A stretch of DNA of 62,000 nucleotides from contig CM022670.1 in NCBI GenBank assembly GCA_012295275.1, positions 3,934,764 through 3,996,763 of the forward strand, read 5' to 3'. The number at the start of each line of letters is the position of its first letter. Position 1 is the first letter of the stretch. Made by a program: the position numbers and the translations under genes. Below the pieces are notes generated by a model. That model was not told where the DNA came from, did no database searches, and saw nothing but the letters and a program-made list of their open reading frames with translations. The stretch is from Chrysomallon squamiferum. Its lineage: Eukaryota; Mollusca; Gastropoda; Neomphalida; Peltospiridae. Shown in pieces: positions 1-11,360 of the stretch.

Positions 1-481
1 CTGTTTATACTCTATAACTGTGTGACATATCTGTTTATACTATGTAACTGTGTGACATATCTGTTTATACTGTATAACTGTGTGACATATCTGTTTATAC
101 TGTATAACTGTGTGACATATCTGTGTATACAGTATAACTGTGTGACATATCTGTTTATACTATGTAACTATGTGACATATCTGTGTATACTGTATAACTG
201 TGTGACATATCTGTTTATACTGTATAACTGTGTGACATATCTGTTTATACTGCATAACTGTGTGACATATCTGTTTATACTGCATAACGGTATGGCATAT
301 CTGTTTATACTGTAAAAAATGTGTGACACAGCTGTTTATACTGCATAACGGTATGGCATATCTGTTTATACTGTAAAAAATGTGTGACACAGCTGTTTAT
401 ATTATATAACGATATCTCATAGTTGTTTGTATTGTATAACGGTTTGACATATCTGTTTAAACTTTGTAACGGCTTGATATA
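1..481. repeat. 30-bp minisatellite, truncated by window start
   Basis: A tandem array with a 30-bp unit built around CTGTTTATACTGTATAACTG followed by TGTGACATAT. Near-perfect copies run to about 300, with more diverged copies to about 480. Two copies contain a longer A run (near 313 and 373), and those copies drift in length. Because 30 is a multiple of 3 the array stays open for 97 codons with a 10-residue period, but that is a by-product of the period and not evidence of a gene. The left end of the array is outside the window. Confidence 0.95.
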
Positions 482-1584
482 TTAAATATATTCTACAGCG
501 TTATATAGTGAATATATACCACACAGGAGTCATCGTAAATAAAAGGTACATGGTGCTTAAGTCATAAAAGTGACGCTTTTGGTTGAGAACAAAGTCACTG
601 TTACGTACAACATCGTTATTCACTGTCTACGATGACAATAGACGTTGACAACGTCGTCGTAACAGCTTTGTCTTGTGACTGTTCTCGTTCTTGTTGTCAA
701 AAGATATAGTGTTAGTATAGAGGCAGGTATCTAGGTTTCAAATCAATAGACTATCTCTCATTTTAAAATCAATGATCTTTGACTGTTTTTTTTTTAAATT
801 TTAATTTTTTTTTTTTTAAATGTTGTAGTTTGCTCTTGTTAGAATGTATGTGTGTGTGTGTGTGTGAGAGAGAGATTAAGATTAACTAACAACAGTAACT
901 TATGATATTGCATATTTTAATATTATAGAAAATAAATGAATAAATAAATAAATAAATAAATAAAAACAAACAAACAAACAAACAGTATCAACAATAACAA
1001 CAACAAAACACAACAGAGCTGAAATAAAAAAAAAAAATAAAATAAAATAAAATAAATAAACGCAACGCAACACCAGTAACAGAAGCAAGAAACAAAACCT
1101 CAGCATTAAACTGAGGTATCATGTATCGTTTTAATTTGTCTGTAGGTCAAATATTTTCCGAGATTCCAGAGATTTATTTTACTGCTTGTTTCCGGAAGCC
1201 ATTATCGTCTGCTTTATCTGCTGCGGGATGTTTGAACTGAGGGCCGATCCAGACTCAAGCAAGAGGGGACAGCGACGTGTACAACTCTTTTCACACCGTC
1301 GTTACATGTTGCAGATTTAAACAGATAACGTTCACACTCATTGCGTTAGCCGTTATATTGTAGGGGATATATTATAGGGAAGATAGGGGAGTGGGAAAGC
1401 ACAAAATCTGAAATCCTATTTGCTAGCAAAAATAAAATAAAATAAATAAACAGATGACGATGATGATGATAATAATAATGTTATTAATGATTATGACGAT
1501 GATGATATGGATAAAACTGGATAAATATTGTGATGATGCCCCACCTCCATATACCCTCAAGACAGACTTTCAGATCCAGTAACG

Positions 1585-1585
<1 letters not shown>
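482..1585. other. Intergenic, no gene seen
   Basis: AT-rich DNA with a short TG run (near 848-866), AAAT-type runs at 935-965 and 1027-1060, and a GAT-rich patch near 1452-1507. Nothing resembles an exon. The stretch 1125-1430 has ordinary complexity but shows no recognisable motif. Confidence 0.6.
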
Positions 1586-1634
<49 letters not shown>

Positions 1635-1746
1635 GATGTTGTGTTGATTTAAATAAAAAATAAATAAATAAAACTGTTAAAAAGGTGGAGCTGTGTCGTT
1701 AAGCCGTAAAAAAAAATCATTAAAAAAAAAAAAAAAAAAAAAAAAA
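1586..1746. repeat. (ATA)n array and poly-A tracts
   Basis: A trinucleotide ATA/AAT array runs to about 1634, followed by AAAT-type sequence and an A run of more than 20 at about 1723-1746. No coding content. Confidence 0.85.
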
Positions 1747-2040
1747 GCTAGACCCGCCCCTAAGCCGCGGCAACGATCAGTTTATCCACCCACGATCGAC
1801 TGGGAAAATAGCTGTCTCGAGCTCATGAATTATTCATGAGCACATCTGACTACATCAATAAATGTCGCGTATACATCCCCACAAGCGAACAATTGAAGTC
1901 TGCACGGGGACACCGTACAGGTTTATATACAATAGGTATGTGCGGCATACCTGACAACTCCCAAACTATTCAGGGTCAGAGGTCACCGCGTGGACCGTGG
2001 GAAGCTGTGGGAACGATGTTAAAGTGTCTTTAAAAGGCCT
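1747..2040. promoter_or_regulatory. Candidate regulatory island with palindrome and DR1
   Basis: About 290 bases of ordinary complexity and higher GC between repeat arrays. Seen directly: a perfect palindrome at 1821-1841 (10-base arms around a single T), an inverted repeat AGGTATG/CATACCT at 1934-1952, and two nuclear-receptor half-sites GGGTCA and AGGTCA separated by one base (1973-1985), which is a DR1 arrangement of the kind bound by RXR/HNF4/COUP-type receptors. A 65-codon plus-strand frame crosses the island but matches nothing I know. Calling this an enhancer or promoter is inference. Confidence 0.35.
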
Positions 2041-2160
2041 AGGTGTTTTGTTGTCGCGTTGCATGCTGGGGTATCTCTATTGTTTGTTGGTATGTTTACT
2101 TCGTGAATAGCGTATTGTTAAGTGATCGCGTTAGCTGCTTCAAATGTAGTGAGACATTGC

Positions 2161-2438
2161 ATGGTTGTTGTCTTTGTTGTTGTTATTGCTGTTACTGTTG
2201 TTATTTGTTACTACTATTATTATTATTATTGTTGTTGTTGTTGTTGTTATTTATTTATCATTTTGTAATGTTTTTTATTTTTTTTTTATTTTTTTATTTA
2301 TTTACTTTATTTTATTATTATTTTTTTTTTTATCATAATTATTTATGGGTTTTTTTGGTGGTTGTTGGTTTGTTTTGGTTTATTTTGTTATGTTGTTGTT
2401 GTTGTTGTTGTTGTTGTATTTTATTATTATTTTTTTAA
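2161..2438. repeat. TTG/TTA and poly-T rich low-complexity tract
   Basis: Imperfect TTG and TTA trinucleotide runs, T homopolymers, then another TTG run near 2392-2418. Reading frames through it are Cys/Leu/Phe-rich and are artefacts of composition. Confidence 0.85.
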
Positions 2439-2751
2439 TTATACTTGTATGTTCACGCTCTGCTAGCTGGATAATCTGGGATTATCAGCTGGTAGGTGCT
2501 AGAGTGCAGGATTGAGAGATCAGTCTTTCTCGGCGTTTTCATTGCACTTTTTCCCGTTCCAGCCAGGGCCCAACAATTTATTTATTTAAAAAAAAACAAA
2601 AAAAAACACGTGGTATGTGATCTCCTGTTAGAGACGAATAGTATATAAAGTGCTTTATCTCTCCTTTTTAGATTGTCCTTTAACAGTATAAAATAACAAT
2701 AAATGTATTATCAGTATTTACATAGGTAAATAGATAAATAATTGACCGACT

Positions 2752-2776
2752 GATAGATAAATAGATATATAGATAT

Positions 2777-2818
<42 letters not shown>

Positions 2819-2867
2819 GGATGGATGGATGGATGGATGGATGGATGGATGGATGGATGGATGGATG

Positions 2868-2942
<75 letters not shown>
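2752..2942. repeat. Compound (GATA)n-(GATG)n-(GATA)n microsatellite
   Basis: A long tetranucleotide array. GATA repeats flank a central GATG block at about 2816-2870, then GATA continues to 2942 and grades into a short GAAA-rich tail. The repeat is open in two minus-strand frames (Tyr-Leu-Ser-Ile periodicity), which is not coding evidence. Confidence 0.97.
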
Positions 2943-4187
2943 GAAAGAAAGAAAAAGAAAGAATAAAAATAAATAAATGCATACACTTATGCAGTAAAAT
3001 ATTTTTATATGTTTACGCTTTTATGAAAAAGATAGAATGAAATTTAACATTAAAATATATATGTTTTCTGGATAACCAGAAATAATATTAATTTTAATAT
3101 GTAATCAATTTTATTTTATTTTGTTTTAATAGTTATGCAGAAAAAAAGTAAAGCCCTTGTAAAAACACCTTGTTTCTCTGTTTATTATAATTAGATTTTT
3201 TAATTTTTTTTTAATTTGTATTTAATTAAATTTTAATGCACATAAACATCCCACCTGGGTAAACAGATAAAAAATAATCATATTACCAGTTCTTTGAGCA
3301 TAAATTATCTTTGTAAAAACGAAATTAACAGAAACATGAAACTTCTGTTATGTTCGTTTTAACAACATTATTTTCATTCTTTTTTTTTTTATATATATAT
3401 ATTTCATTTATTTCAACTCATTCATCCGATCTTTCATTTTACTTATTTATATTCATTCGTCATTCATTATTATTTTTTTAATTTATAGCTCATTCATGTT
3501 ATTTATTTATTTAAGTGTTTTTTAGAACCAGTTTTAACGTATTTTCAACAACAGAAAGGAAAAAGAGGAAATCAAAGAGACGGCATCAGTTAATTTTCAC
3601 AAATCCTCAGATAAACAGACGACCGTAAAAACATCACGTGACACAAAACCAGTGTAAATAATATTTCCTTGTATTTTATTTTGAAATAATGAAATCAGAA
3701 ATAAATAAAGAAATAAAGAAATAAAGATAGAAAGAAAAAAAAAAAAAAGAAAGATAAAAAGAAAGAAAGAAAAGAAAAGAAAAAGTAAAAGAAAATCATA
3801 AATCAAGAACGATAATTCTGCTGACGCGCAGCATGAGCGGGGACACCAGTCTACTCGGAAATGTAGCTGCCTGTACCAGTCGACTGAAGACTTTCAAAAC
3901 CGGTAGTGGAGTGACCAGTATTTCCGGCACGTGCATGTGATTAACTCTCCATTAGCGATGGCTGGGAAAATAACGTACATGTAATGCACGTGTATCTGGT
4001 TTCTCCCTTCGAGGTAAATAAAACAAACATCGACTAAAATAAAGCAAACTTTAATTAATATCAGAATGTTGTTTATGCGGACAAGCAGCTGACAAGCAGA
4101 AAACGTATTACTTTACAATTAACTTTTGTAAAAAATTTTAATTAAAATAAGGTTTTAATTAAATATTTATAGGATGGTGAGTTTGTG

Positions 4188-4195
<8 letters not shown>
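2943..4195. other. Intergenic, AT-rich, with unique island 3808-4020
   Basis: Mostly AT-rich with T runs near 3380 and an A/G-rich tract at 3700-3790. The part from about 3808 to 4020 is clearly different: ordinary complexity, GCGC and CACGTG-like words, and an ATTAGCGATGG stretch that recalls homeodomain sites. No reading frame there resembles a protein I know. A conserved non-coding element is possible but unproven. Confidence 0.4.
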
Positions 4196-4219
<24 letters not shown>

Positions 4220-4382
4220 TTTATTTATTTATTTATTTATTTATTTTTTATTTATTTATTTATTTTTATTTTTTTTGTTAATTTATGTTGGGTTTTGTTT
4301 GGGGGTGGATATTTTTTAATTGTTGTAATTGTTTTGTTTTGCTGTTGTTCTTGTTTTCTTTGTAAGATTTTGCAAAAATAAT

Positions 4383-4446
<64 letters not shown>
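4196..4446. repeat. Poly-T, (TTTA)n, (CAA)n-(TAA)n arrays
   Basis: A T homopolymer and TTTA repeats at about 4197-4270, a short T/G-rich spacer, then CAA repeats at 4383-4417 passing into TAA repeats to 4446. Confidence 0.93.
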
Positions 4447-4449
<3 letters not shown>

Positions 4450-4721
4450 GCTACTGTCAGAAACAACATTTAATTTTTTTTTTTTAATAAAACGAAGGAA
4501 GGAAAGAAAGAAAACTGGTACTAAATTATTACCGATAAATTAATATTACTAACAGTACTAACATCGCTATTTCCAATACCGCTGCTAAATCAAATCAGAG
4601 GATATTCACGTCTAGGAATAATACTCTCACGTTCCGATCAAAGTACACAAGCATGTGGTGATCTGTTTAATGGTTGGTACTAATGACTCTTCGGCTTCTC
4701 AGATGTACGAACTACAAACTA

Positions 4722-5998
4722 CTGTGAGTAAATGACACTGAATAAACGACCGCAAACGACCTTCGAGAGAAACCGATTCTTGAAACAAAACCGTGATCAT
4801 TTATACACGATAATGATCTGATTTTTTGGGGATGGAGGGAAGGAGGAAGGGCGATTGTTATTGTGTTTGCTTTCTTTCAAACATTAAGTAATTTTCTTCA
4901 AACTCGCCCCAACCCCACAAAAAACAACAAATAAAAACAACAACAAACCCCTCAAAAAAAAAAACCCCAAAACACACACTCCCACACCCAAAAACCCAAT
5001 TATTCGTGGTAATGAATTTTTTTTCTACAGCTTTGACGTATCTAGGTGAAGGGCTGCTGTTATTGTTTTTTGCTTTCTAAGCAATGTTAAGGCCGACTCT
5101 TCTAAACAAAACCTTAATGTTTTTATTCAGGGCAATGAACGATGTACTGCAGCTTTGGAGTACACGGAGGAGGGATAATTATTTCTATTTTTTCTTCGCT
5201 TTCTCTCTCTCAGTGTAGATTTAAAGACGATTTGTGAAACACAACTATACAGTTTAATATAAGATAATAGGCTTTTGGTTGATATAAACGAACGAACGAT
5301 TGTTTTTGTTGCTATTTCCATCAAAACATGAAGTCCATTTATTTTTATGCTTTTCATACAGCTGAAAGAAAAGAAGATTACAGTAAAAGTCTTTGTGCAA
5401 TTTACCATCAGGTACTTAAAAGAATCTCACAAAATAACAATGATGTGAAGCTTTTTGTTGTTGTTGTTGTTGTTGTCGCTGTTTCTAACAACACTCTTAT
5501 TTAATAATGAAAGGATCCATATTTCTTTAAAGGCATTGTAATCATTTTAATACTGATAGTTCAAAATTATTAACATTTTTATTTTCATTTATGTTACATG
5601 TAATACGTACAGGCAAAATCTCAACCACATTAATGTTGTTGCAATCATCTATAAATATTTTTGTTGTTGTTGCTGCTTTGTAATTTTAATCTTAATATTA
5701 AATCAGAAATAACGATATCGTCCTTTCAAAATATTTTTTATTCCCAGTGCTTATGTTTGGTGTTAATCGAAATATGTTTTTTATTTATTTATTTATTATT
5801 ATTATTATTTTTTTTTTTTTAAATGTTTGGAAGAAAGCAAAAACATTAACAAACGCCCTCCCTCCCTCTCTCCATCACCCCCCAAAACTAGCTCATTATT
5901 CTGTATAAATGATTAGGGTTTTTTTTTTTTTTTTTTCAAGAATCGGTTTCTGTCGTAGGTCGTTTGTAGGACGTTCATTCAGTGTCATTTACTTACAG
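4722..5998. repeat. Long inverted repeat, possible TIR/foldback element (1.28 kb)
   Basis: The left arm at about 4722-4886 matches the reverse complement of about 5822-5998 along its whole length. Shared blocks include GTAAATGACACTGAAT, AGAAACCGATTCTTGAAA, ATCATTTATACA and a GGAGGGAGGG-like block, with small indels in A runs. By eye the arms agree at roughly four in five positions. The outer ends begin CTGT on both sides. The roughly 930-base interior holds no transposase-like frame, so if mobile this would be a non-autonomous foldback or MITE-like element. I could not settle a target-site duplication: the flanks AAACTA and AAACAT are only loosely similar. Confidence 0.6.
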
Positions 5999-6130
5999 AA
6001 ACATGTAACAGGTACTCTCTAGGTGAGACACCGAGAGTACCTGATCGTATCACTCGCCTCTTCTGGAACTATACACTGTTTGCTGGCTCTTTGTGACATC
6101 CAGTTGATGCAGCGACTAATTAATTTATAT

Positions 6131-6158
6131 CTCACGCCAGCGCTCTAACCACTGAGCC
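6131..6158 (-). mobile_element. tRNA-like SINE head fragment (A box)
   Basis: Read on the minus strand this contains GGCTCAGTGGTTAGAGCGCT, a close match to an RNA polymerase III A-box region as found in many tRNA-derived SINEs. I do not see a matching B box at tRNA distance downstream (lower coordinates), so the copy looks decayed or truncated. It lies just outside the right arm of the long inverted repeat. Confidence 0.4.
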
Positions 6159-9051
6159 TTTTGTCATTCCTGTAACGATTCAGAAGATTAGCATACGTTT
6201 TACCTTGACAGTGCCAGCTCGCTGTAAAACCGAACTATCAGATGACGATGTAATCATCAGCTCACGTTGTTTCAAATCGTTAAAGATGGATGCTCCAGGT
6301 TAGGTCTGACAACGTGATATCGATGTATGTGAAGGTTTTTGCAGTGGAATATTGTTCTGTGAACTAAGGTCGAGAATGGAACAAGAGGAACGAGAGGAAA
6401 TTAGAAAGCCAGAATGATCATGTTTTTTTGTCACGGATCAGTACAGCGTTAGTGAAAATATCAAATGAATACGGGTAGAATGAAAATGAGTAAAAAGTCA
6501 AAGACTGAACATTTGTGTTCATAAACCAGAGGTATTTAGCTTTGATCGAAACACAAATGTACGAGAAACAGTTACGGAAACTGTATTAATAACAATAGGA
6601 ACAATAAGAAAAAGAAGAAGAAAGGATGATGATGATGATGATGATAATGATGAGGATAATAATGATAATGAAGATAATAATAACAGTAATGAAATGAAGA
6701 TGATAATTATAATAATGATAATAATAAAAATAAAATAATGATGATGATGATGGTATCATAAAAAAAATGCAACACGTATAAAAGAAACACGAACAACAGC
6801 AGCAAGATTGATTAGATTTGTACGTTCACAAAACGGAAATTTATATGGTAGTAGTAGTAGTAGTTGTTGATGTTGTAATAACAGTACTTGTAATAATATC
6901 TACTACTGCCACGGGTAGTAATAATTTATTTGTTATTAGTCAGTTATTCTATTTGTTTATGTTATTGTTTTTGTTTTTCTTGTTCTTCATGTATGGTATT
7001 TTGATCTGTTTGAATGAGCCTTGTATTCAATGTTTCTAATTTGGGCCTGTATATCAATAGAGTATATGCACTTTTATTTCTTATCGAGCATTTTAATACG
7101 ATGGTTTGAAAAGAATGAACGAGAATTTTATATACTTAAATAAATCTTGGACGACACCAGTTTTATACAAGTTTAAAAAAGCGATCGATTTCATTCATTT
7201 GATCGTTTAGTTAATCTTATAACCAAATTCCTGCTAATACAAGATTACAATAGATCGTTGTCTCACAAATCTTGTTTTTTAGTCAGTACATAAAAGAAAA
7301 TAGTATATAATAGCCAAGCCAAAACAGAGAGAACAACATCTATAAAAAGACCGCCACGCCTACCCAGTAATCATTTGATCGGTGCCATTACAAAGAATCG
7401 ATCCCATTAACTCTCAGCGAACACGCTGAAACCTTGACCCACATACATCATGATCCTAACATTGACCAACGTGATTTTCAACCTGATTATCGTGTACGCC
7501 CCACTAATACACTTCATCGACCATTTTTTTTTTTTTTTTTTATCGCAAAACTTTTACCAAACCACTTTCTGGTTTTCACGGAATAACAATGAACATGATG
7601 GCGTTTTAAGAGTTGTATTAGTCTCCAGTGACACAGTCCAGATTTCGTTTATACGAACAACTAGTGCTTATAAATTGATTTCGACTAATCTGTGCCTCCC
7701 ACGTAAGGCATTACCGTGAAAGAATGGTGCTATTTAAATTCAGGACAGAACGGCATAAAGATTGTCGTGGGATTGGGTCTTGTCACAGTACTGCGATAAT
7801 GTCGGATCAATTAAGCAGCTTTGACTGAACAAGTTCTCTTGTGAATCTCCGTGTCTCTGTAAAAAAATCTCCGTATTTTATTTGCGTGTGAGATAGTATT
7901 TACTGCAGATTTTATTTGTGACATACTAAATATGTTTAACTTCTTTTTTTTTCTTCTATTTTTTGCACGCACACAAATAGACTGATTGATTGATCTAAAC
8001 ATGAGATAAGCAGTATACTGATATGTATATGTGTGTATGCATCTAATAGTGCATGAAAATACACGTATATAAACACATATGTTGCGTGTAATATTACGTT
8101 TTGCTTCTGCTTGTAAAGGTTTAAACGAATCTGTGTCTCGTGCTATGTAACGACAAACCGACGTACAGCCAGCACGACTCTCGCAGGTTAGAACTGAATG
8201 GAATCGTTGGCGTTACCAGTAATTACACACAATGACCCAGATTAAAAACATAAGAGAAATTACAGCGTAAGAATAAACCTATTGTTAAACGTTATTAGAA
8301 AACGGAAACACAATGACTGTACTATGCTGAGTCAGCTAATTCGAGATCAGAGTGTCTGTCATTCAACGAGCACAGTCTGGTGTGGGATGTCACAGACACC
8401 TTTCACCCTCCGCCCCTGCAGGAAGCAGACTATAAACATAGATAAAGAGGGTACTCGTATGAGTAATGTGTTTTGTCATACAACAACTAAATATCTGAGT
8501 CACCAGCTGTAGAGGCGTGCTTTGTCCTCAAACAGTCCGGTCAAGGTCCTCGTTGATGAATAAAATTAATGAAAAAAAAAAAAAAAAAAAAGAAGAGGTT
8601 TGTCGTCGTCCATAACAATTATAAATATTTCATTTGAAAATGTTAAGATGCTTATTTTGGTTTCATCATGCAAATGTTTTTTTTGTGGAATTATTAAGAG
8701 TCTGGTTTTGATTTCATCGTAATCGTAGATTTTATTACGACTGACGTTATTTTCACCTTGTGATGGTCATTGTATGTTTTGTTTTGTGATCGCAGACTGC
8801 GGTGTTGACATCGTTAACATTAGAGTAAACTAGTTTCTTCAGAAACGTCAAAAAGACAGAGCTGCTTTAATCAGCCATGATCATGGTTAACTACGGCATC
8901 ATTTGACGTCAACATCATCAACAACATAGAAAACAAATCTTGTTTGTAAATCATTATCAAGCTTTGATGTAATAATCATCATCAACATCTCCAGAATTAT
9001 AAAGTCATATTCGTCATCATTACCATTATTATAAAATATTACTCCTGAATC
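6159..9051. other. Intergenic, no gene seen; GAT-rich patch 6629-6747
   Basis: Ordinary AT-rich DNA with a GATGAT/AATGAT patch at 6629-6747, a TAG patch at 6848-6865, and T and A runs at 7525-7542 and 8572-8591. A full CRE palindrome TGACGTCA sits at 8904-8911. A frame at 7450-7719 contains a short FNLIIVYAP string that recalls a retrotransposon endonuclease, but nothing around it supports an element. Confidence 0.5.
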
Positions 9052-9211
9052 ATGATGATGTTCATCATCATCATCATCATTAGCAATATCATTATTGTTA
9101 TCATCAGCATCACAATAATCATCGTCATCACCAACACCATCATCAGCTTTCATCAAAGCATTGTCATCATCAACATCATCATCGTGATCGTCATCATCAT
9201 CATCATCATCA
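9052..9211. repeat. (CAT)n / (ATC)n imperfect trinucleotide array
   Basis: Dense ATC/CAT repeats interrupted by ATTATTG and GTCATC variants. The minus strand reads as a Met/Asp/Asn-rich frame and the plus strand as an Ile-rich frame, both compositional. Confidence 0.9.
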
Positions 9212-9235
9212 CCACAGTCAGGCCTGTATTATAAT

Positions 9236-9500
9236 TTCAGATATTTAACGAGCACCGCGGATCTGTCGCAGCTTCCCCGCTGAAGACGTTGACCAGAGAG
9301 ACACGTTTCTGCATAAATCGCGGCTCTGGAAAGCGAGGGAGGGCGGGCGGGCGTCCCTCGTAATAGATGACATTTTCAAGATTTTCTCCCGGGAACCATC
9401 CTGATTAAATTGTCTGTCTGGCCCCGCGCAATTTAAACGTGCCCCTCTCGGCCTGAGCCAGTGACAAAGTGGACGTGTGATCTATGGTCGAAACTCGTGC
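9236..9500. promoter_or_regulatory. Candidate conserved non-coding island, GC/CpG-rich
   Basis: GC content and CpG density rise abruptly against the flanking AT-rich DNA. Words seen include ACCGCGGATC, a GGGCGGGCGGGCG run (9343-9355, GC-box-like) and CCCCGCGCAATTTAAACG. No frame shows a recognisable protein. The complexity and composition resemble a regulatory element or a small CpG island, but only cross-species alignment could confirm it. Confidence 0.3.
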
Positions 9501-9907
9501 CTGTTTGACACCGTGAACCGTGGCTGAAGCTTTAATCTCTTCTCTTTTTTAATTCTTTCACATGGTTATCGTTAACTTTTGATTGATAAACAACCGTTTC
9601 TTGAATGATTAGGGAGATTTAAGTTAATGTGTTTCATTTTGTCGTTTATAATTAATGAAAGCGGATGAACAATGTGTAATGATAATGATCAAGTATAACA
9701 GGATTGATTCATTAAAAAAAAAAATGTAATTTATTAAGAAAACGATTTCGTTTGTTTTTGTGTTTCTATGTGTGTGGGCATTTGTTTGTATGTAGTTTAG
9801 GATTTTGAATATTCTCTGTCTTATGTACATCTGATATTCGGGAACGCACTGGCGCAGGAGGACAAAGTCCAATCACGATCTCACAAACCCGTCAGATGCC
9901 GCTGACG

Positions 9908-9963
9908 AGACTCGAACATACGGCACGCATTTACCCACACCAGACGACGTTACCGTTCGACCA
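9908..9963 (-). mobile_element. tRNA-derived SINE head
   Basis: On the minus strand an A box TGGTCGAACGG (9963-9953) is followed after 45 bases by a B box TGTTCGAGTCT (9918-9908), the spacing of a tRNA promoter. The flanks do not form an acceptor stem, so this is not a functional tRNA gene. A tRNA-derived SINE body would extend toward lower coordinates (about 9840-9907). Confidence 0.5.
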
Positions 9964-10443
9964 TATATATGTATGTATGTATGTGTGCGTGTGTGTATGA
10001 TGTCTGTTTAATTAAGTACATGTATAATAGATAACTGAGTGCTTTAACTGTTTTTTTCATCAAAACCAATGTTCTACCCTGATCTACATTTCACAAGACT
10101 TTCTATGTACTCAACAGATGTGATGTGTTTAAATATTCATCGAGAAGGCTGAAAACGTTATGATTTAAAAGATAGGGAACACGTTAAAACAACTGGTACA
10201 CTGTCATGTTTTATTCATTTCATTTCCAGCGCTTTGGAGGTCGTAATCCCACTGTGACGATGAGGCATAATTTATGTCTGTTCATTCACTGTAAACGTTA
10301 CATCACCTCCCTCACAAGATATACGTGGATAACGACGGCATTAAGCAGTTTTGTCGCGTTTCTTATGTAATTAATAACAATCAATAAATCTTTAATAATA
10401 AATATTGCAATTAGATTTAGTAAGCAGGTTTTCATGTAATTAG

Positions 10444-10477
<34 letters not shown>

Positions 10478-11232
10478 ATCTTAATATAAAATATTTACAA
10501 AGGTTTTTTTAACTTTATATTTTTCCTTAGTTTGTAGCACTGAAAATAATTGCAGGGAACTTATTAATTATTAAAAAATTCATAAAAGATTATTCTGTTT
10601 CGTGTTTATTTTTTAGATTTAATTGTAATACTGAAAACATCTGTAGTGAATTTCTCATAAATTATTTAGCAGATTTCTTAAAGAATAATGCTATTTACCT
10701 TTTTTTTTCTTTTTTTTTTTTCTTTGTAATGCAAACAAATATTTGTTCATTATTTAGCAGACTTCTTTTATTTTTTTTTTTTTTTCATTCATTCCATTTG
10801 GTCTTTTTTAAACGTAGAACGTATTTTCACAACACAGAGAACAAACCGACGGACGCATTCTTACGCAGCTTAAGTCGTAATCGTTTTTGTAAATAGCTGT
10901 AAGTGTCGGGCATATTTCTGTGGATACTGCGTTTCTGACTGTATTACCAGGTATGTCTGAGTCGATAATCCTATCAGATGAGGGATAATCGAGTGAAAAA
11001 AATGTTTATTACATTCGTAACAAAGAGAAATAAGAATGAGGCGTTAAACCAGCTTTTGCCTGGGATTTTACGGTAACGAGCTTAGACACGTGTTTATGAA
11101 TGGGAGCATGTGATATTATTTTTGACTTGACACATGATGTGATGTGTGTTTTATATATTAAATATGTGCTGGCGACTCTCTTATTTTCTCTTGTCTGTCT
11201 CTTTCTTTCGATGTCCAGTTCGAATTATATTT

Positions 11233-11234
<2 letters not shown>
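9964..11234. other. Intergenic, AT-rich, no gene seen
   Basis: Several T homopolymers (about 10450-10478, 10700-10720 and 10768-10785) are set in AT-rich DNA. A short motif around ATTATTTAGCAGA-TTCTT occurs near 10660 and 10750, a weak local duplication. No exon-like sequence. Confidence 0.5.

Positions 11235-11235
<1 letters not shown>

Positions 11236-11319
<84 letters not shown>
11236..11319. repeat. (TC)42 microsatellite
   Basis: An uninterrupted TC/CT run of about 84 bases, with a shorter CT-rich tail to 11360. It creates open Ser/Leu and Arg/Glu frames on both strands that are not genes. Confidence 0.98.
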
Positions 11320-11321
<2 letters not shown>

Positions 11322-11360
11322 GGTTCTCCCTTTCTCCTTCACATTCTTTCTCTCTCTTGC

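Noticed and set aside
22-315. 97-codon open frame MTYLFILYNCV-type repeat
   Set aside because: It is the 30-base minisatellite read in frame; both strands are open for the same reason and no start context, splice site or domain is present.
1-481. CRISPR array (30-base repeats; also 25458-25946)
   Set aside because: Units are directly contiguous with no unique spacers and the DNA is an animal genome with introns.
7450-7719. Frame with FNLIIVYAP, reminiscent of a non-LTR retrotransposon endonuclease
   Set aside because: Only one short hydrophobic match, interrupted by a T run, with no catalytic motifs and no reverse transcriptase nearby.
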